NCBI RefSeq assembly: GCF_000686845.1
Contig: NZ_JMLS01000026.1
Span: 1-64,000 of the forward strand
Reading direction: 5' to 3'
DNA from: Paenibacillus sp. UNC451MF
GTDB lineage: Bacteria > Bacillota > Bacilli > Paenibacillales > NBRC-103111
Length of the DNA: 64,000 bases
Shown: piece after piece, positions 33,531 to 40,996 of the stretch
How the letters are laid out: the number at the start of each line of letters is the position of its first letter
Numbering within the stretch: position 1 is the stretch's first letter
Translations under genes and position numbers: made by a program
Notes under the pieces: generated by a model
The model's input: the letters and a program-made list of their open reading frames with translations, nothing else
What the model was told of the DNA's origin: nothing
The model's database searches: none

Positions 33531-34061
33531 ATGAACAAGTTTGCTAAAACCGTCATGACCTTGGCTCTTACTGCTTCTTTAGGATTTGGTGGACAAGCCT
33601 TTGCCGAAACTTCAACTATGGGTACCTCCGGCACGGGAACGACAACGTCGACTACCGGCAACTATGGGACTTATAATGTGGATACTACTTCAAGCACCGG
33701 GATCTCGACATCTGGTACAGGTACAACAGGAACAATGAATACGACGGGTTCTACAACGGGTACTGCGGCAACCCCAGATGGTACCTATACTAACAATGCA
33801 AATACTACCAGCACGACAACTGGAAATTACAGCAGCAACAATCTTCTGAATCGAATGAACACCTACGGCAATACTTATGACCACAATACGTACAGACCGT
33901 ATGGCTACGGTGGGAACTACGACACTAACAGCTACAGAGCCAATGCGGATACTACGACAAGAACAGGCTCTGGTTGGGGCTGGTTAGGTCTGCTTGGTTT
34001 GCTTGGGTTGGCTGGATTGCGCAGCAACAACCGCAATGAATCCAATGTTGGCGACCGATAA
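33531..34061 (+). CDS. Secreted Thr/Ser/Gly-rich protein with a C-terminal WGxxGxxG motif
   Basis: The 176-residue product has a signal peptide (MNKFAKTVMTLALTASLGFG, AFA cleavage near 25), then a Thr/Ser/Gly/Asn-rich low-complexity body with recurring TGT, TTG and NYGTY units, and a C-terminal hydrophobic glycine-zipper helix WGWLGLLGLLGLAGL followed by a basic end. This C-terminal pattern resembles the WGxxGxxG family known in Bacillales. It may be a membrane-attached surface or matrix protein; role unknown. It follows a possible TTGACA box at 33432 and a CGCAAA/TTTGCG hairpin (33403-33425). Confidence 0.75.
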   Translation: MNKFAKTVMTLALTASLGFGGQAFAETSTMGTSGTGTTTSTTGNYGTYNVDTTSSTGISTSGTGTTGTMNTTGSTTGTAATPDGTYTNNANTTSTTTGNYSSNNLLNRMNTYGNTYDHNTYRPYGYGGNYDTNSYRANADTTTRTGSGWGWLGLLGLLGLAGLRSNNRNESNVGDR

Positions 34062-34073
34062 ATTGGACAACCT

Positions 34074-34277
34074 ATGAACCATCTGACCTTACCGCTTGGA
34101 AATCAAAAGCTGCTTGTTGAGCTTACGATAAAAGAGGCATGGGCGCTTAGTGCGGGAACTCATTATAATGAACAACCTCAATTAGCGTCCAATGCTCGAA
34201 AAAAGGTGCGGGAATCTATGGAGACATTCCTATTCCCTCATAATCAAAAGCTGGAGTATCATCTTCTGGAGATGTAA
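34074..34277 (+). CDS. Small hypothetical protein
   Basis: The 67-residue product is soluble, with a predicted helical second half (NARKKVRESMETFLFPHNQKLEYHLLEM) and no motif I know. It begins 12 nt after the upstream gene, with only a weak site (TTGGACA), and is followed by a terminator at 34292, which supports its being the last gene of a two-gene unit. Confidence 0.55.
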   Translation: MNHLTLPLGNQKLLVELTIKEAWALSAGTHYNEQPQLASNARKKVRESMETFLFPHNQKLEYHLLEM

Positions 34278-34291
34278 CTTCCAACATTTAT

Positions 34292-34335
34292 GGTCGGTCC
34301 CGTGCAGCTTGTTTGCATGGGCCGGTCTTTTCTTT
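34292..34335 (+). terminator. Terminator
   Basis: GGTCGGTCCCGTGCA and TGCATGGGCCGGTC form a long stem, followed by TTTTCTTT. Confidence 0.88.
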
Positions 34336-34401
34336 ACCGGCGTTTCAGAGTATAATTCTCACTGAACTGAAAATGATATTGCAGTTTTTTGGAGGATGAC
34401 G

Positions 34402-35151
34402 ATGCGTTTACGTGGTAGAAAAGGGATCAGGGAAGCGTTGGAGGCACAACCAGGTCTTATCCTATTAAATCCAGCGGCTTATAAAGGCAAATGGAAAGAA
34501 TTGTTCGGCAATGATAAGCCTATTCATGTCGAGCTGGGTATGGGGAAAGGCCGGTTTATTAGTCAACTGAGCGCCTTGAACCCCGATATCAATTACATAG
34601 GCGTGGATATGTATGATGAGCTGCTGCGCAGAGCTGCAGAGAAGGCTCAGCTATCCCGTGAAGAGCATGGGGGTAGCTTGGACAATTTGAGGCTGGCACT
34701 CTTTAATATTGAAAAAATCGAAGATATATTTGATACCGATGAATTGGAACGCATTTATTTGAATTTTAGCGATCCATGGCCTAAGAAGCGTCATGCGCGC
34801 CGCCGGTTGACACATTCGGGCTTTGTTCGCAAATATATCGATATTTTAAATGAACGCGGCGAAATTCATTTCAAAACGGATTCCCGTTCTTTATTCGAGT
34901 TCTCATTGAACTCATTAGCAGATATGGGGCTGCGTATGCGCAATATTGCCTTGGACCTTCATGCTGAAGGACCACGAACCGATCTGGTCATGACGGAATA
35001 TGAAATGAAATTTCATGATAAGGGCATGAACATACACCGTCTGGAGGCGGTCATCGGATCCGTTGCATTGGCTGACCACTTGCATCAGCTTGAGCAGCGG
35101 GAGCGGGAAGAAAAGAACGTCCAAGCTTCTGATGAATCAGAAGACGAGTAA
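34402..35151 (+). CDS. trmB: tRNA (guanine-N7-)-methyltransferase
   Basis: TrmB methylates G46 of tRNA in the variable loop. The 249-residue product shows the SAM motif HVELGMGKGRFI, NYIGVDMYDELLRRA, the TrmB signature YLNFSDPWPKKRHARRRLTH with the active-site Asp, and FKTDSRSLFEFSL. A longer-than-usual acidic tail (EREEKNVQASDESEDE) follows. Start ATG 34402 follows GGAGG by 6 nt; ATG 34396 is too close to the site. Ends at a bidirectional terminator. Confidence 0.94.
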   Translation: MRLRGRKGIREALEAQPGLILLNPAAYKGKWKELFGNDKPIHVELGMGKGRFISQLSALNPDINYIGVDMYDELLRRAAEKAQLSREEHGGSLDNLRLALFNIEKIEDIFDTDELERIYLNFSDPWPKKRHARRRLTHSGFVRKYIDILNERGEIHFKTDSRSLFEFSLNSLADMGLRMRNIALDLHAEGPRTDLVMTEYEMKFHDKGMNIHRLEAVIGSVALADHLHQLEQREREEKNVQASDESEDE

Positions 35152-35166
35152 CAAAGGAAAAAATGT

Positions 35167-35206
35167 AAAAAGCATGCTGGCTATTCTCGAGCCATGCATG
35201 CTTTTT
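35167..35206 (+). terminator. Bidirectional terminator
   Basis: AAAAAGCATGC (35167-35177) pairs with GCATGCTTTTT (35196-35206), between convergent trmB and the glycosyltransferase gene. Confidence 0.9.
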
Positions 35207-35228
35207 GTGTTATGTGAATTTATTGCTA

Positions 35229-36347
35229 TCATTGCATCAAGATTTCCATAATCGCATTGGTACAGTCAGCCGGCTTGTAGCTGTTCGCATGGCGATTTAA
35301 CTGCGCCCTTCTTTTTTGAACCTCGGGGTATCGATCGATTAACAGTTGGAACCAATGGTCAATCGTTTCCGCCGATTTGATCTGCTCTCCGAAACCGTGC
35401 TGGGTGAAATACTGCAGATTTTCTTCCTCTTGGCCTGGAATCGGTGTATAGAAGAGCATGGGAATTCCTTTTGCCAATCCTTCCGTACAGGTCATTCCTC
35501 CAGGCTTCGTAATCAACAAATCCGATACATCCATCCATTTATCCACTTCCGTAGTAAAGCCCATCAGTCTAATATTTTCATGCTTGAACCGTTCGTCCTC
35601 GGATAAGACATGGAGTGCTTTGTCATTGTTGCCCATGCAAATAATAAGCTGAATTTTTTCCCGCCAGCGGGTAAAGTACTGCATAAATTCCGTATTGTTC
35701 ATCAATCCCCAGCCACCACCCATAATAAACACCGTAGGCATGGCCTTAAGATTAAAGCGGGTGCGAAGCTCCTCGCGGTTATGCTGCCCCCAGAAATTGG
35801 GGTGGACCGGTATACCTGTGACTTCGATAGCGTCAGAAGGGATGCCCCGATGCAGCAGCTTTTCCTTTACTGCGGCTGTTGATACCAAATATTTGGTTAC
35901 TTCCGGGCTGACCCAAGTGCCATGTGCATCATAGTCAGTAATCACTGTGCATAAAGGGATATTCATTCCAGCGCGTTTTAAGCGGGAAATGACAGCATTG
36001 GGGAATGGATGCGTACATACGATGGTGTCAGGGCGAAGATGATTGATCACTTCAGCCGCATGAGAGTAAAAGATCCGGTGCAGCGCCAGTTGAGTAAAGC
36101 GATTTAATGATTTTTTGTATTGATAGCGGTACATAAAGCCGTATAGCTTAGGCTGTGTAGTGACTGTTTTACGGTAAGCCGTCAAGATCCATGGAGCTAA
36201 TGTGGGGTGGAGAAAGGTGCCAAGCTCCAGAACGCGGGTCTGAATGTCGGGCGAGAGCATACGAAGGCCAACTGATAAAGCATGAGCAGCCTGTGTATGT
36301 CCGGCACCGAAGCCTTCGGATAATAACAAGACCCTTTTTTTACGCAT
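35229..36347 (-). CDS. MGDG-synthase/UgtP-like glycosyltransferase
   Basis: The 372-residue GT-B fold protein has an N-terminal MGDG-synthase domain (SEGFGAGHTQAAHALSVGL, HPFPNAVISRLKRAG, VITDYDAHGTWVSP) and a GT28 C-domain with GGGWGLMNN, ITKPGGMTCTEGLAKGIPML and PGQEEENLQY. Relatives glycosylate diacylglycerol or lipid-linked acceptors in the membrane. Start ATG 36347 with GAAGAG nearby; a TTG-started form to 36371 is possible. It lies 68 nt downstream of the PAP2 phosphatase gene, suggesting a lipid-glycan operon. Confidence 0.85.
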   Translation of the reverse strand: MRKKRVLLLSEGFGAGHTQAAHALSVGLRMLSPDIQTRVLELGTFLHPTLAPWILTAYRKTVTTQPKLYGFMYRYQYKKSLNRFTQLALHRIFYSHAAEVINHLRPDTIVCTHPFPNAVISRLKRAGMNIPLCTVITDYDAHGTWVSPEVTKYLVSTAAVKEKLLHRGIPSDAIEVTGIPVHPNFWGQHNREELRTRFNLKAMPTVFIMGGGWGLMNNTEFMQYFTRWREKIQLIICMGNNDKALHVLSEDERFKHENIRLMGFTTEVDKWMDVSDLLITKPGGMTCTEGLAKGIPMLFYTPIPGQEEENLQYFTQHGFGEQIKSAETIDHWFQLLIDRYPEVQKRRAQLNRHANSYKPADCTNAIMEILMQ

Positions 36348-36415
36348 AGGCTCTTCACCATACCTTGCCAAATGATTTACATAAAATGAACGCAGTCCCT
36401 AGTATGCCCAAATCA

Positions 36416-36946
36416 TTACCCGAATATCGGTGCAGTGACTAGCACGGCAGTCGTTGCAATCAAGATTCCTGCCAAACAGTCGGATGGATAGTGGAGTCCT
36501 AAATATATACGCGACAAGCTTACGAAGAATGCTAAAGGGATTAAAATAGTTCCGAGCCAGGGTGCAGTATACGCAAGCGGTACTGCAATGGAGAAAACAG
36601 CGGTCGTATGGCCTGATGGGAAAGAATGATCGGTCAACGGCTTTTTGCATGTATTCGTGTCAGGAAGAACAAGATAAGGACGAAGGCGCGGATAGGCGCG
36701 CTTAATAATAGCTACGGGGATGTGGCTGATTGCTAATGCGACGCAGCAGTGAAAGCCGGCCAATCTCCAGCCTTCCTGCCCGAATAAGCTTATACACAAA
36801 GCCGTTATTATAGTAATCGTTGCGCCTCCGAGATGGGTTAGCGTATTAAACAGATAATCCAGCATCTTGTGCTGAAGCCGTTGATTGACCCAGCAAAACA
36901 GTCGGTTTTCATGGAGCTGAAGCCATAGTACAACTCTGCTCACCAA
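36416..36946 (-). CDS. PAP2-family membrane phosphatase
   Basis: The 176-residue product has five to six transmembrane segments and all three PAP2 motifs: KRAYPRLRP (KxxxxxxRP form), PSGH at about 120-123, and SRIYLGLHYPSD (SRxxxxxHxxxD). Such proteins dephosphorylate undecaprenyl pyrophosphate or related lipid phosphates; the BcrC/YwoA group recycles the lipid carrier. It is first in a two-gene unit with the glycosyltransferase. Start ATG 36946 follows AAGGAGGCGAAG. Confidence 0.88.
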   Translation of the reverse strand: MVSRVVLWLQLHENRLFCWVNQRLQHKMLDYLFNTLTHLGGATITIITALCISLFGQEGWRLAGFHCCVALAISHIPVAIIKRAYPRLRPYLVLPDTNTCKKPLTDHSFPSGHTTAVFSIAVPLAYTAPWLGTILIPLAFFVSLSRIYLGLHYPSDCLAGILIATTAVLVTAPIFG

Positions 36947-38021
36947 CTTCGCCTCCTTAAAAATTGGGATAAGCTCTATCTAACGAACATATATATAGTG
37001 TAACTTCGGTTTGTTAATGGAGTATCAAATGAATAATAAATCCACTGGCGCCCAATTTAATGTTCTATTGATGTTCTTATAACATCAGATTGATAGAATG
37101 TTATGACAGTATTTCCCTTTTAATCTACCCTAATTGGCGAGGAACTATCCTTGATCCTGCGTAAATGGACAAGTGCAGTGCTTTGGAAGCGCCTGCTATG
37201 GTTCCAACGGGAATGCCAAAGGATCTAGGTTTCCCTCCTATTCGACACAGTTTCAACTGTAGAAGTAGAGTCTGAGGGATCTGGACTAAGGCGTAGCACA
37301 GGGTGGGAAGGAGCCTTTTTTATCCTTTTTTCGACATAGAATGCATAGGAATGGAATAGTATAGTCAGTATGGAAAATCATGCTTCTTTTTGTCGTGAAG
37401 TTTGTTCCTTGAAAAATGCGCTGTTGTCGACTCTTATGGAGCAGGCAGGGGCTGATAGCCCTGGGAAAGTTCAGGCAGCTTTCAAGGTGTGTTTCATGCT
37501 GGGGCATGTGGGGTAATGGATATTACCAATGCTTTTCACACAGGAATACTATGCCCATCGGGAGGATTCCCACAATTTGTACACGCCGTAGAATTGTTGT
37601 ATCATATTAGCGTATACGTTCCCGATTGTCCGCGGCAGGGTATGTATACTGCTTACAGCAGTTGTGGGATCAGATCTTTAAAGGACTAGTCTAAGTGCTT
37701 GAACGAAAGTGGAGGTAATTCCCGGTCGTAAGGGGCAGGATACCGTTGCTGCTAAATAATGTTAAACTGAAAAAAAGCTGAAAATCGATGAAAATGAGAT
37801 GTAAAAGCTGGTTGGCAGAGAGCTTTGTTTAATATGCCTTGTTTTTGACCGTATAGTTCGGAGTTCTGACTTAAAGGAGCTTACAGAAGCTTTTGACAAA
37901 ACGGGGCAAAGAGAGGAAAATCATATTCGGCTACCCACACAAATCCAAAAGAGACCATCGAAGTTCATAACTATAGAGTAGAGAGAGAAAAGACTTTGGG
38001 GTACATAAAAAAGGGGGATTT
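36947..38021 (+). other. 1.07-kb non-coding stretch with several structured modules
   Basis: No convincing gene. Module 1 (about 37149-37300): CCTTGATCC (37149-37157) pairs with GGATCTAGG (37222-37230) around two hairpins, then CCCTC-CTATTC-ACAGTT hairpin (37234-37279), then AAGGC/GCCTT with a T run (37290-37326). Module 2 (37440-37580): GGTAAT-ggat-ATTACC within GCAT/ATGC, plus longer GTGTG/CACAC and GGGCAT/ATGCCC pairs. A TTGACA box lies at 37892. Probably the long leader of the GT2 gene, or one or two separate RNAs. Confidence 0.45.
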
Positions 38022-39260
38022 ATGATGCTGGACAATGTAATACTAAGCATTCAGATTGTCTTGGCGTTGGTCGGAGGTTATCAGCTTTTTTTGACGTGTT
38101 TTGGCTGGTACAGACGCAAGCCTAAAGCGCAGCATGCGCCGCAAAAGTCTTTTGCCATACTGGTTGCGGCACATAACGAAGAACAAGTAGTCGGTGCGCT
38201 GATTGATAACCTGAAGAACCTCGATTATCCGAAAGAGTTGTACGATGTTTTCGTTATTTGCGATAACTGTACAGACAAAACTGCACACATTGCCCGTAGC
38301 ATGGGCGTTTATGCTTGCGAGCGCAACAATCCTAAGCTTCGCGGCAAAGGATTTGCAATCGAATGGATGCTGAAGGAACTTTGGAAAATGCCCCGCAGCT
38401 ACGATGCGGTTGTTATGTTCGATGCAGACAATCTGGTGAATCCGGATTACTTAACACACATGAACAATGATTTGTGTAATGGCTCCAGAGTGATTCAAGC
38501 CTATTTGGATACTAAAAATCCGAATGACTCTTGGATTACTGCAGCTTATGCGGTAACTTATTGGTACTGTAACCGTTTGTGGCAGCTGCCCCGCGAAAAT
38601 CTGGGCTTGGCCAATTTCTTGGGTGGAACGGGGATGTGTTTTGAAACCAATCTGCTGAAGGAAATCGGCTGGGGTGCAACAAGCTTGGTTGAGGACTTGG
38701 AGTTTACTATGCGCTGCGTACAACGCGGTATTAACCCGACGTTTAATTATGATGCAAAGGTGTATGACGAGAAGCCTTTGACCTTCAAGGCATCCGCAAG
38801 ACAGCGTTTGAGATGGATGCAGGGGCACTTTGATGTCGCTCGACGCTATTTCTTCCCGTTGTTCTGGCAGGGACTGAAGGAAGCTAGCTGGGCTAAAATT
38901 GATACAGCAGTGTACGCGTTGAATGTATATGTAATTCTTATTGGATCTGTAGTTTCCATCGCATTATGGATTGATATGATGATGCCAGGCATTCCGTCTC
39001 TAAGATCACTGTTCGATTATGCGCCGGTCCTGTTCACGATTGTAGCTATTGTGAGCTATGTCTTGTTCCCGCTAGCGCTTATCATCGAGAAGGCTTCTTG
39101 GAAAACATGGCTTTACTTGATCACCTTCCCTGTATTTATGCTGTCTTGGTGGCCTATTACGGTTTATGCGTTCTTCACGCAAAACAACAAGCAATGGAGC
39201 CATACTGAGCATACAAGGGTTATCCGCTTGGAAGATGTTCAGAGCAAACAGGTCAGCTAA
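38022..39260 (+). CDS. Processive glycosyltransferase family 2 membrane protein
   Basis: The 412-residue product has one N-terminal helix, a cytosolic GT2 domain with VAAHNEEQVVGALIDNLK, CDNCTDKT, VMFDADNLVNP (DxD), EDLEFTMR (TED-like) and RQRLRWMQGHF (QxxRW), then three to four C-terminal transmembrane helices. This is the synthase/secretion layout shared with cellulose, chitin and hyaluronan synthases, and fits processive extension of a beta-linked glycan across the membrane. The product is unknown. ATG 38022 follows AAGGGGGAT. It lies just upstream of the infC promoter and near the glycan operon at 41-48 kb. Confidence 0.9.
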   Translation: MMLDNVILSIQIVLALVGGYQLFLTCFGWYRRKPKAQHAPQKSFAILVAAHNEEQVVGALIDNLKNLDYPKELYDVFVICDNCTDKTAHIARSMGVYACERNNPKLRGKGFAIEWMLKELWKMPRSYDAVVMFDADNLVNPDYLTHMNNDLCNGSRVIQAYLDTKNPNDSWITAAYAVTYWYCNRLWQLPRENLGLANFLGGTGMCFETNLLKEIGWGATSLVEDLEFTMRCVQRGINPTFNYDAKVYDEKPLTFKASARQRLRWMQGHFDVARRYFFPLFWQGLKEASWAKIDTAVYALNVYVILIGSVVSIALWIDMMMPGIPSLRSLFDYAPVLFTIVAIVSYVLFPLALIIEKASWKTWLYLITFPVFMLSWWPITVYAFFTQNNKQWSHTEHTRVIRLEDVQSKQVS

Positions 39261-39278
39261 ACAATGTGAATTGAATAG

Positions 39279-39307
39279 TTGACTTGCTATACAGAATATG
39301 ATATGAT
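39279..39307 (+). promoter_or_regulatory. Sigma-A promoter of infC-rpmI-rplT
   Basis: TTGACT (39279-39284), 17-nt spacer, TATGAT (39302-39307). Confidence 0.82.
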
Positions 39308-39312
39308 TCTTT

Positions 39313-39452
39313 AGTGCAAAAGAAGAAGCGCCCGCTTCTCACCTGACCGACTTGAGGTTGGCTGGTTAATAAGCTAAAGTGAATGTGGAATAAAGTCGAT
39401 CACTTGAACCTTAACAGACGTGGGCCTTTTGCGCCCGCGTCTTTTCTTTTTT
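39313..39452 (+). ncRNA. Ribosomal protein L20 leader (autoregulatory attenuator)
   Basis: Contains the family core GCGCCCGCTTCTCACCTGA followed by stem pieces and then a terminator GACGTGGGC/GCCCGCGTC with a T run (39415-39452). In Bacillales L20 binds this leader and causes early termination of the infC operon. Confidence 0.85.
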
Positions 39453-39491
39453 AGCACATAGGAATGACCAAATATACTTAAGCGATATGCA

Positions 39492-39576
39492 AAGTGAATG
39501 CTCATTCCTATTGGCGAATAAACCAACCTCTACGCGGTCGGTCATTTTTGAAAGATCTCGATAGAGGCTTATCTCA
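39492..39576 (+). repeat. Copy B of the two-hairpin dispersed 5'-leader repeat
   Basis: Shares AAGTGAATG, CCTATTGGCGAATAAA, ACGCGGTCG, CTCGATAGAG and TATCTCA with copy A. Hairpin 1 is ACC-a-ACC/GGT-c-GGT; hairpin 2 is TCTCgataGAGG. The bases differ from copy A but the pairing is kept. It lies between the L20-leader terminator and the infC ribosome site. Confidence 0.75.
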
Positions 39577-39600
39577 CAATCCTAATGGAGGTGGCAGGTT

Positions 39601-40116
39601 ATTAGTACAGAGCATTTAATTAACGATGAAATTCGGGCGAAGGAAGTTCGTCTGATCGGTGCAGATGGAGAGCAACTCGGGATCAAGCCGATTCGCGAAG
39701 CGCTTCAGATTGCTGTGGATGCCAGTTTAGACTTGGTTAACGTTGCCCCAACGGCGAAGCCGCCGGTGTGCCGGATCATGGATTACGGGAAGTACCGCTA
39801 TGAAATGCAGAAGAAAGAAAAAGAAGCCCGTAAGAACCAGAAAGTCATCGAAATTAAAGAAGTTCGCCTGAGTGCCACGATCGATGAGCATGATTTTCAA
39901 ACGAAACAGCGCAACGTCGTGAAGTTTTTGAATGATGGCGACAAGGTCAAGCTGAGCGTCCGTTTCCGCGGTCGTGAGATCGCCCATGCTAGCATTGGGC
40001 AAAAAGTGCTTGAGCGGATGGCAGCCGAAGTGGAGGAACTGTGCATCGTTGAGCGCAGACCGAAGCTGGAAGGCCGCAGCATGATCATGATTTTATCGCC
40101 GAAGCAGCAAGTATAA
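39601..40116 (+). CDS. infC: Translation initiation factor IF-3 (ATT start)
   Basis: IF-3 binds the 30S subunit and checks start codon choice. The 171-residue product begins at ATT 39601, seven nt after GGAGGTG, giving STEHLINDEIRAKEVRLIG after the start residue, then APTAKPPVCRIMDYGKYRYE and the C-domain with FQTKQRNVVKFLNDGDKVK. A shorter frame from GTG 39715 would lose the conserved N-domain. ATT or other rare starts in infC are known and allow IF-3 to limit its own synthesis. First gene of infC-rpmI-rplT. Confidence 0.95.
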   Translation: MSTEHLINDEIRAKEVRLIGADGEQLGIKPIREALQIAVDASLDLVNVAPTAKPPVCRIMDYGKYRYEMQKKEKEARKNQKVIEIKEVRLSATIDEHDFQTKQRNVVKFLNDGDKVKLSVRFRGREIAHASIGQKVLERMAAEVEELCIVERRPKLEGRSMIMILSPKQQV

Positions 40117-40138
40117 TTTATAAGGAGGACTACACGTC

Positions 40139-40342
40139 ATGCCAAAAATGAAAACACATAGCAGCTTGAAAGGCCGTTTCAAGATTACAGGTACAGGCAA
40201 AGTAAAAAGATACAAAGCCTACAAAAACCACCTGTTGTCCAGCAAATCCGCACGTCAAAAACGTGTTTTGGCTACTAACCCGGTTATGGCTGCAGGCGAC
40301 GTAAGACGCTTGAAGCAACAACTGGCTAACATCAAAGGTTAA
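40139..40342 (+). CDS. rpmI: 50S ribosomal protein L35
   Basis: The 67-residue basic protein has the L35 signature MPKMKTHSSLKGRFKITGTG and HLLSSKSARQKRVL. It lies 22 nt after infC with AAGGAGG upstream. Part of the 50S subunit; cotranscribed with infC and rplT under L20 control. Confidence 0.97.
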   Translation: MPKMKTHSSLKGRFKITGTGKVKRYKAYKNHLLSSKSARQKRVLATNPVMAAGDVRRLKQQLANIKG

Positions 40343-40383
40343 TTCGTAATTTTATTCTACTTAAACTTTGGAGGTAATGAATC

Positions 40384-40743
40384 ATGGCAAGAGTAAAGGG
40401 CGGGTTCGTAACTCGTCGTCGTCATAAAAAGATTTTGAAATTGGCTAAAGGTTATTTCGGTTCCAAACACCGTTTATTTAAAACAGCTAATGCACAAGTA
40501 ATGAAATCCTTGCTGTATGCATACCGTGACCGTCGTCAGAAAAAACGCGACTTCCGCAAATTGTGGATCACTCGTATCAACGCTGCAGCTCGCATGAACG
40601 GTTTGTCCTACAGCAAATTCATGCACGGCTTGAAGCTGTCCGGTATCGAAGTTAACCGCAAAATCTTGGCTGATCTGGCTGTAAACGACATTAACGCGTT
40701 TAACGACTTGGCTACTGCAGCTAAGCAAAAAGTGAACGCATAA
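40384..40743 (+). CDS. rplT: 50S ribosomal protein L20
   Basis: The 119-residue protein shows the L20 pattern [29 protein letters not shown]-like [19 protein letters not shown] and [15 protein letters not shown]. It is needed for 50S assembly and represses its own operon by binding the leader at 39313-39452. TTGGAGG precedes ATG 40384. A terminator follows. Confidence 0.97.
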   Translation: MARVKGGFVTRRRHKKILKLAKGYFGSKHRLFKTANAQVMKSLLYAYRDRRQKKRDFRKLWITRINAAARMNGLSYSKFMHGLKLSGIEVNRKILADLAVNDINAFNDLATAAKQKVNA

Positions 40744-40755
40744 ATATAGTACGAT

Positions 40756-40803
40756 AAAAAATCGCTTCCCCTGACATGTTCAGTGGGCAAGCGATTTTTT
40801 TGT
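40756..40803 (+). terminator. Terminator of the infC operon
   Basis: AAAAAATCGCTT (40756-40767) pairs with AAGCGATTTTTT (40789-40800). Confidence 0.92.
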
Positions 40804-40911
40804 TTTCTTTTAAATTGGGTAAATATTATTAATCCCTAACTAATAACTAATATTTACTTAATTATTTTAAAACTTTTTTGTGTTATTATAAATATTATCA
40901 ATAGGACTTTT

Positions 40912-40945
40912 GTCTCATTAATGGAACATTTTAACGTAGTGAGAC
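40912..40945 (+). promoter_or_regulatory. Inverted repeat before the glycan operon
   Basis: GTCTCATTA (40912-40920) and TAGTGAGAC (40937-40945), a near-perfect palindrome separated by 16 nt, in an AT-rich 190-nt stretch about 50 nt before manC. It may be a repressor site or an mRNA hairpin; no T run follows. Confidence 0.5.
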
Positions 40946-40996
40946 GTCGATAATGAGAAGAAATTGTCACTTTGAAAAAGAGATTGGGTGATACCT

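Noticed and set aside
37280-37320. AGGGTGG near a terminator as a T-box for the GT2 gene
   Set aside because: Only the seven-base core matches; no antiterminator, specifier or amino-acid gene context.
37286-37689. Short frames in the non-coding region before the GT2 gene
   Set aside because: No ribosome sites or motifs, and they overlap structured RNA modules.
39715-40116. infC starting at GTG 39715
   Set aside because: Would remove the conserved IF-3 N-domain; the ATT at 39601 has a strong ribosome site.
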